Notes: generated from the sequence alone by a model not told the origin. DNA of 64,000 nt from Peribacillus sp. ACCC06369 (GCF_030348945.1 NZ_JAUCEN010000002.1:1364001-1428000), one strand, 5' to 3'; counted from the first letter of the stretch, positions 1 through 9,037 are shown. A program made the numbers and translations.

Positions 1-576
1 GTGCTTACACGTTATGAGTTTCCCGGCAAGCGGATCATCGATGGGCTGGTTGATTTGCCTTTTGCCCTCCCAACTGCTGTGGCAGGGATTACTTTGACGA
101 CTTTGTACTCACCGAACGGATGGATCGGGCAATTTTTCAGCTTTAAAATCGCTTTCACTCCTATCGGGATTATCATCGCACTTATATTCATCGGACTTCC
201 ATTCGTAGTGCGGATGGTTCAACCGGTGCTTGAAAATATCGAAAAAGGGATGGAAGAGGCATCTGCTTCTTTAGGGGCGAATCGAATGCAGACATTCATT
301 AAAATTATCTTCCCGGAATTGATTCCAGCGATATTGACGGGTTTTGCACTTTCTTTTGCGAGGGCACTTGGAGAGTATGGATCCGTTGTCTTCATTGCAG
401 GAAATATGCCGTTTAAAACGGAGATTTCCCCGCTGATCATCATGACAAAGCTCGAACAGTATGATTATGAAGGGGCAACAGCTGTTGCAGCCGTCATGCT
501 CATTATTACATTCATAATTTTGTTCACCATCAATATCTTACAATGGTGGACCGGCAAAAGATATTCAGGGAAGTAG
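1..576 (+). CDS. cysT: Sulfate/thiosulfate ABC transporter permease CysT (5' truncated by window)
   Basis: This is the C-terminal 191 residues of an inner-membrane permease; the family is usually about 275-280 residues, so roughly 85 are missing upstream of the window. Several hydrophobic segments are visible. The cytoplasmic EAA loop reads [15 protein letters not shown], followed by [24 protein letters not shown], split here as the loop that docks the ATPase. With CysW and CysA immediately downstream it forms the channel of a sulfate importer supplying cysteine synthesis. The first base pair of the window happens to read GTG, but this is an internal codon, not the start. The stop overlaps the ribosome site of cysW. 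Molybdate permeases are similar; the two-permease arrangement with cysW favours sulfate. Confidence 0.9.
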   Translation: MLTRYEFPGKRIIDGLVDLPFALPTAVAGITLTTLYSPNGWIGQFFSFKIAFTPIGIIIALIFIGLPFVVRMVQPVLENIEKGMEEASASLGANRMQTFIKIIFPELIPAILTGFALSFARALGEYGSVVFIAGNMPFKTEISPLIIMTKLEQYDYEGATAVAAVMLIITFIILFTINILQWWTGKRYSGK

Positions 577-584
577 GAGGGGAC

Positions 585-1472
585 ATGTTGGAACATGATA
601 ATTCGGTGGTTGCAAAAACGAATGACCCGGTCATTATAACGAGAAACGCAACAAAAGAGCCTAAATCCATACAGTGGGTCCTTATTTCCATTGTATTGTT
701 ATTTCTGACTTTGTTTTTAGTTGTCCCATTAATCGCGATCTTTGTAAAGGCATTCGAAAAAGGTGCCGAAACATATTTTGCGGCCATTTCCCATCCTGAT
801 TCCTTGGCTGCGATTAAATTGACATTGATCGTTGTCCTCATCACTGTGCCGCTCAATGCCATATTTGGGGTAGTGGCTGCGTGGACCATAACTAAATATG
901 ATTTTAAGGGGAAAAACTTTTTAATAACGTTGATAGATTTGCCTTTTTCCGTATCCCCAGTCATAGCCGGTTTGATTTTTGTCCTTCTCTTCGGCTTGCA
1001 TGGAACACTTGGTCCATTGCTGCAAACCTTTGACATTAAAGTGATCTTTTCAATACCAGGGATTGTCATTGCCTCCATTTTCATTACCTTTCCATTCATT
1101 GCGCGTGAATTGGTCCCGCTCATGCAAAGTCAGGGGACGTCTGAAGAAGAGGCATCACTAACGCTGGGGGCGGGAGGGTTTAAGACATTTTGGTACGTAA
1201 CCCTTCCCAATATAAAATGGGGACTATTATATGGAGTCATACTTTGCAATGCCAGGACAATCGGGGAGTTTGGGGCTGTATCGGTCGTATCGGGCCATAT
1301 ACGGGGGATGACCAATACGATGCCGCTTCATATTGAAATCTTATACAATGAATATCAATTTTCAGCTGCTTTTGCCGTTGCATCCCTGATGTCCATTTTT
1401 GCAATCATAACCTTGATCATTAAAAGTTTCATAGAATGGAAAACGGACTTTAAATCAACAAAAGCGAGTTAG
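585..1472 (+). CDS. cysW: Sulfate/thiosulfate ABC transporter permease CysW
   Basis: Second membrane subunit of the sulfate importer, 295 residues with about six hydrophobic segments. The EAA loop is visible as EEEASLTLGAGGFKTFWYVTLP in two parts, followed by ARTIGEFGAVSVVSGHI, characteristic of CysW. The frame is open from 543, but the start is placed at ATG 585 because AGGAGGGG (575-582) precedes it closely; an upstream start would overlap cysT and lacks a site. It lies 8 bases after cysT and 12 before cysA, so the three are one operon. It pairs with CysT to form the heterodimeric channel. Confidence 0.92.
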   Translation: MLEHDNSVVAKTNDPVIITRNATKEPKSIQWVLISIVLLFLTLFLVVPLIAIFVKAFEKGAETYFAAISHPDSLAAIKLTLIVVLITVPLNAIFGVVAAWTITKYDFKGKNFLITLIDLPFSVSPVIAGLIFVLLFGLHGTLGPLLQTFDIKVIFSIPGIVIASIFITFPFIARELVPLMQSQGTSEEEASLTLGAGGFKTFWYVTLPNIKWGLLYGVILCNARTIGEFGAVSVVSGHIRGMTNTMPLHIEILYNEYQFSAAFAVASLMSIFAIITLIIKSFIEWKTDFKSTKAS

Positions 1473-1484
1473 GGGGGGAATGAA

Positions 1485-2549
1485 ATGAGTATCATCATTG
1501 AAAATGTTACAAAATATTACGGGTCTTATCAAGCTCTCCAAAACATTAATATGGAAATAAAAAGCGGGGAACTCGTAGCACTTCTTGGCCCGTCCGGATC
1601 TGGAAAAACGTCATTACTGCGTATCATTGCGGGTCTTGAACAGGCAGAGAACGGAAAGATCCTCTTTAATGAAGAGAATTACACGCATAAGCATGTAAAA
1701 GATCGAAATGTTGGTTTCGTCTTCCAGCATTATGCCCTTTTTCGCAATATGACCATTTTTGACAATATTGCCTATGGATTGAAGGTCCGTCCTAGAAAAA
1801 TAAGGCCAAGTAAAAAAGTGATTGAACAGAAGGTTACCGAGTTGCTTCAGCTCGTCAAGCTTGAAGGATATAAAGATCGTTATCCATCCCAATTATCAGG
1901 CGGCCAACGCCAGCGTGTTGCTTTGGCAAGGGCACTTGCGGTTGAACCGAATATTCTTTTGCTTGATGAACCATTCGGGGCACTGGATGCCAAGGTTCGT
2001 AAAGAACTTCGGCGTTGGCTAAGAAGGCTTCATGATGAATTCAACGTTACGAGTGTGTTCGTGACGCATGATCAGGAAGAGGCGATGGATGTAGCTGATC
2101 GGGTCGTTATCATGAATGAAGGGAAAATTGAACAGATTGGAACTCCGGAAGAAGTTTATAATCAACCGCAAAATCCATTTGTTTATGATTTTCTCGGCAG
2201 TGTCAATCTTTTCAAAGGCAACGTTCACCAAGGGAAATTGTTAATTGGGAATGTGGAAATGAATGCCCCGGGCAGTGAAGATGGATTGGGAACGGGTTAT
2301 GTAAGGGCTCATAACTTTATCATAGAAAGAGCATCATCAGAAAAGGATTCGATTGCTTCCATAGTTGACCACATTCATACTATTGGCCCCATTGTCCGGA
2401 TAGAAGTCATTCGTCAGGATACAAACGAACCGCTGGAAATCGAACTGACGAAAGAACAATACTTGAATTTGGAAATAAGCAAAGGGGAAAGGGTATTCGT
2501 CCGGCCAAAAGAATTGAAAGTTTTTGTCGACTTTATGGCTGGAATTTAA
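1485..2549 (+). CDS. cysA: Sulfate/thiosulfate ABC transporter ATP-binding protein CysA
   Basis: ATPase that drives sulfate import; 354 residues, full family length. Walker A GPSGSGKT is at residues 35-42, the signature [15 protein letters not shown] near 137, Walker [12 protein letters not shown] near 160 and the switch histidine in [14 protein letters not shown] near 195. The last 120 residues form the TOBE-like regulatory domain. The start ATG follows AGGGGGGAATGAA. It is the last gene of the cysT-cysW-cysA operon and is followed by a clear terminator. No periplasmic-type sulfate-binding protein gene lies downstream, so it must be upstream of the window. Related ModC and PotA ATPases are alternatives that the operon context excludes. 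Confidence 0.93.
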   Translation: MSIIIENVTKYYGSYQALQNINMEIKSGELVALLGPSGSGKTSLLRIIAGLEQAENGKILFNEENYTHKHVKDRNVGFVFQHYALFRNMTIFDNIAYGLKVRPRKIRPSKKVIEQKVTELLQLVKLEGYKDRYPSQLSGGQRQRVALARALAVEPNILLLDEPFGALDAKVRKELRRWLRRLHDEFNVTSVFVTHDQEEAMDVADRVVIMNEGKIEQIGTPEEVYNQPQNPFVYDFLGSVNLFKGNVHQGKLLIGNVEMNAPGSEDGLGTGYVRAHNFIIERASSEKDSIASIVDHIHTIGPIVRIEVIRQDTNEPLEIELTKEQYLNLEISKGERVFVRPKELKVFVDFMAGI

Positions 2550-2570
2550 GAATGGGTCGAATATTGACGG

Positions 2571-2598
2571 AAAAACCGCTGAAGAGCGGTTTTTTTTA
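2571..2598 (+). terminator. Intrinsic terminator after cysA
   Basis: AAAAACCGCT-GAAG-AGCGGTTTTTTTT forms an 10-bp hairpin with a U-tract 20 bases after the cysA stop. Confidence 0.9.
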
Positions 2599-2599
2599 G

Positions 2600-3072
2600 T
2601 TTTTTAATGGGGATATTAGCGAACTTTCCTGTATCAATGGTAAATAAGCTGTAATCTGATACAAAAGGGCTTCTATGCGTTCGAACAATGTGAGTTTTTA
2701 CCTGCCGATAGTCTATAGTCCCTTGGTGCTAAACACTAGATAGAAAGTCTTGCATCAAAATACGAAGATGGTTTTGTAAGATATTGGTTGTATTATCACG
2801 AGGAAAAGTCGAATTCTTACGTATAATGTTAAAATTGAAATGTAATTGTAACATTATTATTACGTATTTGACAAAATCTGATGATATACTACGACTTAGG
2901 TGAAAACATAGTAGAGTATCAGAAATGTATTTAATATAATTACAACCTTAGAAGATTACATAAAGAGTAAAAAAAATAGAGAAGAGTTCCCAGCAATTTA
3001 TTTTGACTAATCATTTTTCATAGAGAAAAAGAAGTAGGTCGATGGAAATGCACGGGGAGGAAAGCAGGGGAA
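2600..3072 (+). other. Gene-free upstream region of the CwlO-like gene
   Basis: About 470 bases with no ORF that has a ribosome site. It is AT-rich and probably holds the promoter and a long leader for the gene at 3073. A TTGACA at 2868-2873 stands out but the nearest TATACT (2885-2890) is only 11 bases away, so I do not call a promoter. TGTAATTGTAAC at 2841-2852 looks like two adjoining WalR half sites, but the spacing does not fit the known 5-base gap. Confidence 0.5.
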
Positions 3073-4518
3073 ATGAGTTTGAAGAAAAAACTTATCGTAT
3101 TGAACACGACAATTATGCTAGGATTGGGAAGCGCTTTTGCCATACCATCAGTGAAAGCTGAAGAAAATATCTCGGATATTCAATCGCAACGCACAGGAAT
3201 ACAATCGGATATTTCAGAGGCGGAACAAGTTATTCAGGAACTGAAAAAAGAACAGTCGAAAATGAATTCCCAAATTGCCCAGATTGAAACGGCAATGAGA
3301 GAAAATGACGAAAAAATCAAAGATACTAAACAAGAAATTAAAGACACGGAAAAAGATATAGTTTCTTTAAAGAAAGAAATTAAAGCGTTGGAAGAAAGAA
3401 TCGCAAAACGCGAGGAAGTCTTGAAAGAGCGCGCCCTTTCATTCCAAGAGAGCGGCGGGGACGTTGAGTACCTTGAAGTTGTTTTAGGTTCTAAAAGCTT
3501 TGGTGAATTCGTTAATCGTGTTGGAGCGGTAGCTACAATTGTGGAAGCGGACCAACAGATTCTTAGCGAGCAGGAAGCGGATAAAGCAGACTTAGAAAAA
3601 AAACAAGCAACCGTAGAGAAAAAATTGCAAAACCTAAAGGATATGGAAGTAGAACTTAAAGGTATGCAATCTCAAATTGAAGATCAAAAAGCAGAAACTG
3701 TCAATATGAAGGCAAAGATTGAAAAGAAAGAAGCGGAAACAGAGGCCCTTAAACAATCTTTAGAGAATAAAGATGCAGGTTTAGAAGCACAAATAGCATC
3801 CATTCGTGAAAATATCAAAAAAGAGGAAGAACGTAAAGCATCTGAGAAAGCTGATCTTGACCGTGCTGCTGAAGAAGTGAATTCTTCAAATTCTTCTAGT
3901 GAAGAATCATCAAGTTCTTCTAAAGGTGAAGCGTCGGAATCAGGTTCGTCTAAAGGTGAATCATCTTCATCTAAAGGTGAATCATCTTCATCTAAAGGTG
4001 AATCATCTTCATCTAAAGGTGAATCATCTTCATCTAAAGGTGAATCATCTGTATCTTCAAATTCAACTAAAAACAGTTCTGCTGATAAACCTGCAGCAAG
4101 TAAAACTGAAGCATCAAGCAAGCCAAGCAGCGCAAATACAGGCTCTGCAATTACAGCAGGTTATAAATATATCGGTAACTCCACATATAAATTTGGTGGC
4201 GGAAGAACGGCATCCGATATCGCTAACGGTCTATTCGATTGTTCAGGGTTCGTTGCATGGGCTTATAAACAAGCTGGTGTGAACCTTCCAGCCAGTACGG
4301 ATGCATTGAAAAATGCAGGACGTCAAGTATCTAATAGTCAAAAACAACCTGGAGATTTAGTATTTTTCAATACCTATAAAACTGATGGGCATGTCGGTAT
4401 TTATGTCGGCGGCGGCAAATTTATCGGTTCCCAAAGTTCAACAGGTGTTGCAATCGCCAATATGGAAAGTGGATATTGGGCAGGTAAATTCAACGGACGT
4501 GTCGTTCGTGTAAATTAA
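3073..4518 (+). CDS. CwlO/PcsB-like D,L-endopeptidase, coiled coil plus NlpC/P60
   Basis: Secreted peptidoglycan hydrolase of 481 residues, close to B. subtilis CwlO (473), which cuts D-Glu-DAP bonds during elongation under FtsEX control. Residues 1-30 are a signal peptide ending VKA-EE. Residues 30-270 are a long charged coiled coil. Residues 270-350 are a Ser-rich linker containing the heptad SSSSKGE. Residues 360-481 are the NlpC/P60 catalytic domain: FDCSGFVAWAY carries the catalytic Cys and GHVGIYVGGG the His. The linker is encoded by four identical 21-bp units (3961-4044). The start follows GGGGAGGAAAGCAGGGGAA. It is monocistronic, with its own terminator. WalRK control is known for cwlO, but no convincing WalR box is visible here. 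Confidence 0.88.
   Translation: MSLKKKLIVLNTTIMLGLGSAFAIPSVKAEENISDIQSQRTGIQSDISEAEQVIQELKKEQSKMNSQIAQIETAMRENDEKIKDTKQEIKDTEKDIVSLKKEIKALEERIAKREEVLKERALSFQESGGDVEYLEVVLGSKSFGEFVNRVGAVATIVEADQQILSEQEADKADLEKKQATVEKKLQNLKDMEVELKGMQSQIEDQKAETVNMKAKIEKKEAETEALKQSLENKDAGLEAQIASIRENIKKEEERKASEKADLDRAAEEVNSSNSSSEESSSSSKGEASESGSSKGESSSSKGESSSSKGESSSSKGESSSSKGESSVSSNSTKNSSADKPAASKTEASSKPSSANTGSAITAGYKYIGNSTYKFGGGRTASDIANGLFDCSGFVAWAYKQAGVNLPASTDALKNAGRQVSNSQKQPGDLVFFNTYKTDGHVGIYVGGGKFIGSQSSTGVAIANMESGYWAGKFNGRVVRVN
3961..4044 (+). repeat. Four perfect 21-bp tandem units inside the CwlO-like gene
   Basis: The unit TCATCTTCATCTAAAGGTGAA encodes SSSSKGE and is repeated four times without a base change (3961, 3982, 4003, 4024). 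Degenerate copies flank it on both sides. Length is a multiple of three, so copy-number change keeps the frame. Confidence 0.95.
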
Positions 4519-4528
4519 TGGTTCCTTA

Positions 4529-4565
4529 ATAAGCAGGGGAGTAAATGCCCCTGCTTATTTTTTTT
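4529..4565 (+). terminator. Intrinsic terminator after the CwlO-like gene
   Basis: AATAAGCAGGGG-AGTAAATG-CCCCTGCTTATT followed by a T-run. Confidence 0.9.
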
Positions 4566-4714
4566 GAAAAAATATCGAAAAAAGTGAAACTTATTTTGAT
4601 ATTCAACGTAAATACTATAAGATAAAACAAGGATAGGTGATGTGGACTTTCAGTTAATCTGGGAAAAGATATAATGAAACAACATTCCATACTATTAAAC
4701 GGAGGCAAAAAAAC

Positions 4715-5164
4715 ATGATGAAAAAATTTATGGCTGCATTACTTACAATTACACTAGCATTCTCTCCAGTCGGCACTTATGTATTCCAAGATCATTCGGA
4801 GTCTGTCGATGCAAGGGGTTACAAGTCTGGAAAAAGAAGCTTTAACAGCAACAACAATAATAATTCGAACTTCCAAAATAAAGAAACGAAGAAATCCGAT
4901 GCCACTACTACTAATAAAGCAAAAACTGATACAAAAAGTGGAAAAGCATTTACTAAAGGCGGCTTAATGAAAGGGATTATGCTAGGCGGACTGGCAGGAT
5001 TACTTTTTGGTAGCCTATTCGCCAATATGGGAGCCCTTGGTTCTATACTTGGACTATTAATCAACGTGTTAGCGGTTGTTGCATTAATCGTTGTAATCCG
5101 TAAAATATTCACATATTTCAAAGATAAGAAGAAGAAAGAGGATCCAAACCCATGGAGAGGCTAA
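4715..5164 (+). CDS. Small exported membrane protein, Gly-rich helix pair (Tim44-like N-terminal region)
   Basis: 149 residues: a signal or anchor segment at 1-27, an Asn/Lys/Ser-rich polar stretch at 35-85 with a run of five Asn, then Gly-rich hydrophobic segments at about 88-105 and 108-130 (GGLMKGIMLGGLAGLLFGSLF), and a basic tail ending KKKKEDPNPWRG. The Gly-rich segment resembles the membrane part found upstream of bacterial Tim44-like domains, but that domain itself is absent. Strong GGAGG ribosome site. The end overlaps the next gene by 13 bases, so they are translated together. Function unknown. Confidence 0.75.
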   Translation: MMKKFMAALLTITLAFSPVGTYVFQDHSESVDARGYKSGKRSFNSNNNNNSNFQNKETKKSDATTTNKAKTDTKSGKAFTKGGLMKGIMLGGLAGLLFGSLFANMGALGSILGLLINVLAVVALIVVIRKIFTYFKDKKKKEDPNPWRG

Positions 5165-5451
5165 AGATTTCCGAACAAGATATCATCAATGCGGTTTGTG
5201 TTTACATTGCCCGTAAAAAGCAGGTACAACCTAATGAGGTAGAAGTGGAGTTAATGTATGATGATGATTATGGCTTTTCGGCTGAAACGTTTGTCGATGG
5301 CCGGAAACAAGTGTTAATCACCATCAACTTGATAGAAGCGCTTCGCTTATGGCTGGATGAATATTTGAATAAAGATCCATATTCGGGTATTGAACTTGTT
5401 TTGGATGATGAAGAGGGAATAGTGGCTTTAGTAAGTGAAAGTAATCGATAA
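5152..5451 (+). CDS. yxcD: YxcD family protein (DUF2653)
   Basis: 99-residue soluble acidic protein that I recognise as YxcD/DUF2653 from its start (LKISEQDIINAVCVYIA), the RKKQVQPNEVEVELMYDDD segment and its length. No function is established for the family. It overlaps the upstream membrane-protein gene by 13 bases and is followed by a terminator, so the two form a short operon; a role at the membrane or envelope with that partner is an inference only. Confidence 0.8.
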   Translation: MERLKISEQDIINAVCVYIARKKQVQPNEVEVELMYDDDYGFSAETFVDGRKQVLITINLIEALRLWLDEYLNKDPYSGIELVLDDEEGIVALVSESNR

Positions 5452-5452
5452 G

Positions 5453-5487
5453 AAAAAAGGATGCCGTAAAGGCGTCCTTTTTTTATT
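5453..5487 (+). terminator. Intrinsic terminator after yxcD
   Basis: AAAAAAGGATGCC-GTAA-AGGCGTCCTTTTTTT, stem with one G-U pair, then T-run. Confidence 0.85.
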
Positions 5488-5748
5488 TTTTAAGATATTC
5501 GTAAAAACTATATACATGCAATGAAAACGACTCTATCAAAAGTCGAGTTTAGGGGTAGTAGATCGGTGCAAAAGAAAGAATCTAAGATAATAGAAAGGTA
5601 TTAAAGCAAACTAGGCAAAATCTTAATTACTGGCAACATGGTTAAGAAATACCGATGTTTTCTTTTGGGTGTATTTCATTCCATTTGTTGCAAAAAATGG
5701 TCGTTGGAAGTAGGATGGATATATGTTCAAGCAAAAGGAGGAGAGTAA

Positions 5749-6726
5749 GTGACAGGTTATATAGAGGATATCACTTTTTTAAATGAAAAGGCTATAAAGT
5801 TCGGCAATGAAAAAGTGGAAGCGATACTTGCGCCATCTTTAGGAAGCAATCTTCTTTCGTTGAAGTACAAGCGAAAGGATATTGAGGTGCTGCGAACTCC
5901 AGATAGTTTGGAAGAATTTAAAAAGGTCCCCATTTTATACGGGATGCCAATCTTGTTCCCTCCCAATCGAATTGAAGATGGCCAATTTACATATAAGGAG
6001 ACTACGTATAAGTTTCCAATCAATGAAATGGAAAAATCCAATCATATTCATGGTTTTTTGCATGACAAGCCGTGGCAAGTCTGCAAAAAAGAAGTGAACG
6101 GGAATGAAATAGTCATTAATACTGAGTTTTCAAGCAGTGATTTTGCTTATCTAAAAGGCAGCTTTCCGCAAGATATTACAGTCAAAATGTCTTTGTCTTT
6201 AAGCGGTGAAACATTGGATATAAAATTGGAAATCACCAACAAGGGCATTGAACCCTTTCCGTGGGGAGCAGGTTATCATACTGTATTCAATTTTCCATTT
6301 GGGCCAGGGAGTAAGTTGGAAGATTGCAGAATATCACTCCCCGTCAATAAACAATGGGAGTTGAATGAAAGGTCATTGCCTACTGGCGAAATTCATGAAA
6401 CGGACAATACATTGGAAATCCAAAACGGATTTAGCTTGGAAGGCCGGCTGTTTGATGATCTATTTGGCTATGATGAGGAAAGTTCTCTGGAAAACGAGTG
6501 TATTCTCACTGACCATGAGGCTGGCATACAAGTCATTTATCATGGCGATCAAAGTTTTAAGTTTTGGGTATTGTTCAATCAGGAGGGGTTCGTCTGTCCA
6601 GAACCATACACATGGGTAACGAATGCCCCTAATCTGGATTTATCGGAGGGATTGACTGGATTGAGGGAGTTAAGCTCAGGGGAAACGGTTCAGCTGAAAA
6701 CTAGACTGGTAATGAAAGAGATTTAA
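5749..6726 (+). CDS. Aldose 1-epimerase family protein
   Basis: Cytoplasmic mutarotase-fold enzyme of 325 residues, interconverting alpha and beta anomers of hexoses. Family landmarks are the substrate His in NHIHGFLHDKPW near 100, the catalytic His in GAGYHTVFNF near 175 and the catalytic Glu in CPEPYTWVTNAPN near 283. GTG start with a very strong site AAAGGAGGAGAG 6 bases upstream. No sugar operon surrounds it, so the preferred sugar cannot be read from context; length matches B. subtilis YoxA/GalM. Confidence 0.87.
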   Translation: MTGYIEDITFLNEKAIKFGNEKVEAILAPSLGSNLLSLKYKRKDIEVLRTPDSLEEFKKVPILYGMPILFPPNRIEDGQFTYKETTYKFPINEMEKSNHIHGFLHDKPWQVCKKEVNGNEIVINTEFSSSDFAYLKGSFPQDITVKMSLSLSGETLDIKLEITNKGIEPFPWGAGYHTVFNFPFGPGSKLEDCRISLPVNKQWELNERSLPTGEIHETDNTLEIQNGFSLEGRLFDDLFGYDEESSLENECILTDHEAGIQVIYHGDQSFKFWVLFNQEGFVCPEPYTWVTNAPNLDLSEGLTGLRELSSGETVQLKTRLVMKEI

Positions 6727-6763
6727 AAAAACACCTTGGCACTTTTGAATGCCAAGGTGTTTT
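6725..6763. terminator. Bidirectional terminator between epimerase and permease genes
   Basis: AAACACCTTGGCA-CTTTTGAA-TGCCAAGGTGTTT with A-run on the left and T-run on the right, between convergent genes. Confidence 0.9.
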
Positions 6764-6766
6764 AGG

Positions 6767-8155
6767 TTATGCTTTCTTTTTCATCCAGAGCGGGTATAGA
6801 ACGATTCCAACTACATATAAGGCAATGCCAAGTATGAATGTATTCATATCAGCTGTACCTGTCTTGATGACCCAAATCGAGTAGATTAACGCCAGGATGG
6901 TGATAATGCCATCACGAACCCTCGAACCTTTCATGATGTCATAGGTTTCCCCAGTCATGACTAATTTCAATTGATACAGAACTGATGCAAGGTAAGGAAT
7001 CAAGTATGCGAGTGTAGCGACGATCATTGAGAATTTATAAGCTTCCAAAATCGTTCCCGAAATAGTGGAGAATAAGAATATCTGTGTCATGATATTTGTT
7101 ATTGTCATAGAACGGACAGGCGTGCCATTTTTGTTTGCTTTTGCAAAATAGGACGGGAACAGATCTGATTTCGCTGCCTGGTAAGGAACTTCAGATGCAA
7201 CGACAATCCATCCGATTGTAGAACCCAATAAGGAAATGACGGCAAGTGCGGCCATTAAATACGTACCGCTTGAACCTACTACAGCTTGTAGTGCGTCAAC
7301 AAGTGGTTTTTGTGATATTTTCAAATCGTCTTGAGATATGGCACCCATCGTCAATAAGGTAATGCCGATATAAATGGCAACAGCGATAAGTAAACCTAGA
7401 ATCGTGGCTTTCTTAACATCATTTTGTGACTTAGCACGGTTTGAAAGCATTACGGCAGCTTCAATACCGATGAATGCCCATAATGTTGAAATTGCAGCAG
7501 CATTCACTTGATCACCTAAAGAGATGGCTGAACCTGTCTTATCGTAAAATTCAGCACCGTTCCCCAGATTTGAGGAATCGAAAATGAATATCGTGATAAT
7601 GATGAAAAATAAGAATCCAAGCACTTTTGTTACCGTAGCAAAAAGATTCAGTTTCCCAGCACTGTTGAAGCTTCTTACCAAGATTGCCTGAATTCCCCAA
7701 AGGGCAATGGAACAGACTGCAAAGGTTAGTGCTTTACCAATTTCGAGATGAAACGAACCCGCAGTATAAATCACTTTCGTACTATGCATCACCGGGAAAA
7801 AAGTTGATAGGTAACCAGCAAATGAAATGATGACAGAAGCTGTCGCCGCCCAATTTGCAGCCCAATAACCCCAAGCCATGCTATATCCTGAAACCCTTCC
7901 TTTAGCCCGGGATTTAAATAATGATTGGGCATAACTTTGGGGTCCGGCCTTCAATTCCGGTTTCCGGACTGCCAGGTTACCAAACACCAGAGCTATTAAA
8001 AATACTCCCAGTCCAGTAACCATCCATGCCAATGTTGCCCCTAATGGACTGGATACTTGTGCTAATTGAGCAGGGAGCATGAAAATTCCGCCGCCGACCA
8101 TATTTCCAATTACGAATGTGGTCAAAATCAATAAACCCCATTTTTTATTTACCAT
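6767..8155 (-). CDS. Amino-acid permease, APC/APA family (basic amino-acid antiporter type)
   Basis: About 462 residues with twelve hydrophobic segments. The N-terminus carries the APC motif GNMVGGGIFMLPAQLA, and a FIGIEAAVMLSNRAK segment near 230 is typical of the APA subgroup of arginine/ornithine and lysine antiporters (ArcD, YvsH). The frame is open to a TTG at 8182, but the start is placed at ATG 8155 because AAGAAAGGG lies 8 bases before it and would be inside the coding part otherwise. It stands alone, convergent with the epimerase. Substrate is an inference from subfamily resemblance. Confidence 0.87.
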   Translation of the reverse strand: MVNKKWGLLILTTFVIGNMVGGGIFMLPAQLAQVSSPLGATLAWMVTGLGVFLIALVFGNLAVRKPELKAGPQSYAQSLFKSRAKGRVSGYSMAWGYWAANWAATASVIISFAGYLSTFFPVMHSTKVIYTAGSFHLEIGKALTFAVCSIALWGIQAILVRSFNSAGKLNLFATVTKVLGFLFFIIITIFIFDSSNLGNGAEFYDKTGSAISLGDQVNAAAISTLWAFIGIEAAVMLSNRAKSQNDVKKATILGLLIAVAIYIGITLLTMGAISQDDLKISQKPLVDALQAVVGSSGTYLMAALAVISLLGSTIGWIVVASEVPYQAAKSDLFPSYFAKANKNGTPVRSMTITNIMTQIFLFSTISGTILEAYKFSMIVATLAYLIPYLASVLYQLKLVMTGETYDIMKGSRVRDGIITILALIYSIWVIKTGTADMNTFILGIALYVVGIVLYPLWMKKKA

Positions 8156-8302
8156 ATATAATCGACCCTTTCTTAAATACAAAGTGTGTGTTATATACCG
8201 ACAACTTATACTAAAATAGTATATCTCAAATAGTTTAGTTTGGTAAAGTGGTAAATAAGTAAAATGTAGTACACAGACTAATCAGAAAATTGCGATGTGT
8301 GA

Positions 8303-8331
8303 TTGACAAAAGGATTAAATTGGATTATATT
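8303..8331 (+). promoter_or_regulatory. SigA promoter of an orphan short transcript
   Basis: TTGACA (8303-8308), 17-base spacer, TATATT (8326-8331). The -35 is perfect and the -10 near perfect. Transcription would begin near 8338 and reach the terminator at 8440-8490. Confidence 0.75.
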
Positions 8332-8360
8332 AGAAAAAACCGAGTTAATAGGTAAGGATA

Positions 8361-8441
8361 ATGCGGTTTGTTGCTTCAAATCGTATACTGGATTTTTCCA
8401 TAACATTTGCAACTCCTGAATATTGCCGATTAGTCAACTAA
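8361..8441 (+). CDS. Possible 26-aa peptide in the orphan transcript
   Basis: ATG at 8361 after AGGTAAGGATA, a modest ribosome site with tight spacing; translation MRFVASNRILDFSITF plus ATPEYCRLVN. The TAA stop is the first base pairs of the terminator hairpin, so a terminating ribosome would cover the stem. It resembles no protein I know. It may be a leader peptide, a toxin-type peptide or chance. Confidence 0.35.
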   Translation: MRFVASNRILDFSITFATPEYCRLVN

Positions 8442-8490
8442 AGGCGCCCTTACATCTAATCTGTTAGATGACGGGTGCCTTTTATTTATT
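8440..8490 (+). terminator. Terminator of the orphan transcript
   Basis: AAAGGCGCCC at 8440-8449 pairs with GGGTGCCTTT near 8473-8482, enclosing a second stem CATCTAATCTGTTAGATG, followed by a T-rich tail. Confidence 0.8.
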
Positions 8491-8691
8491 ATAGTGAAGG
8501 GAGGGGAATATGGAGTTCCTATGAACGGGTTATTCTTAATCGAAAGGGTTAAGTGATGAGGATATGATAGGTAACCAAGTTCCTCAAGAAAACATTGAAA
8601 GTGGGAAGAGTACGTGTAGAATTTCGTACGATCTCTTTTTAACATTAGGTATGAAACGAAGCTTTATTACCAGTATTGAAGGGGAGATAAT

Positions 8692-8859
8692 ATGGAAAAG
8701 AAAGAAGAATTGAAAATAAGGCATATCCTTTCAAGCTTGGAAGATCTTCAATATGGATCCGTCATAATAACCGTCCATGATGGAGAAATCACACAGGTGG
8801 ATACAACTGAGAAGAAACGATTCCCATTAGTGAAGGGCCGGGCTGTTAAGACTAGATGA
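8692..8859 (+). CDS. yezD: YezD family small protein (DUF2292)
   Basis: 55 residues. The core LEDLQYGSVIITVHDGEITQVDTTEKKRFPL is given here as two halves, LEDLQYGSVIITV and HDGEITQVDTTEKKRF; it is the hallmark of YezD/DUF2292. The start is fixed by GAAGGGGAGATAAT upstream. The family has no established function; homologues are often found near sulfur-metabolism genes (from memory, unverified here), and the closest sulfur genes in this window are 6 kb upstream. It is single, with its own terminator. Confidence 0.85.
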   Translation: MEKKEELKIRHILSSLEDLQYGSVIITVHDGEITQVDTTEKKRFPLVKGRAVKTR

Positions 8860-8871
8860 ATATCAGTTTTT

Positions 8872-8903
8872 AAGTGAGCCTTCGATACGAAGGCTCTTTT
8901 ATT
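8872..8903 (+). terminator. Intrinsic terminator after yezD
   Basis: GAGCCTTCG-ATA-CGAAGGCTC followed by TTTTATTT. Confidence 0.9.
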
Positions 8904-9037
8904 TCGTTTTAATATACAAATTTATTCAATTTGGAATTTTCAAGAAGATTGTACTGCTTTTAACATGGTAGAATAAGTTAGGGTATAAGGGAGTTTTTCT
9001 AGGGACTAATGAAATCTTAAGGAGGAACAGGGGATAG

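Larger units (their letters stand above)
8338..8490 (+). ncRNA. Candidate small RNA or small-peptide transcript of about 150 nt
   Basis: A unit bounded by a consensus promoter and an intrinsic terminator, with no known gene in it. It includes a 26-codon ORF at 8361-8441 whose stop is in the terminator stem. It matches no RNA family that I can recognise. Confidence 0.5.

Noticed and set aside
530..1123. 197-aa minus-strand open frame opposite cysW
   Set aside because: Antisense shadow of a well-supported permease gene; no ribosome site and unlikely composition.
2841..2852. TGTAATTGTAAC as a WalR box for the CwlO-like gene
   Set aside because: The two half sites adjoin instead of having the 5-base gap that WalR needs.
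3684..4121. 145-aa minus-strand open frame in the CwlO-like gene
   Set aside because: It is the complement of the Ser/Lys/Gly repeat and coiled coil; no ribosome site.
8430..8645. 71-aa minus-strand open frame
   Set aside because: Runs through the terminator of the orphan transcript and lacks a ribosome site.
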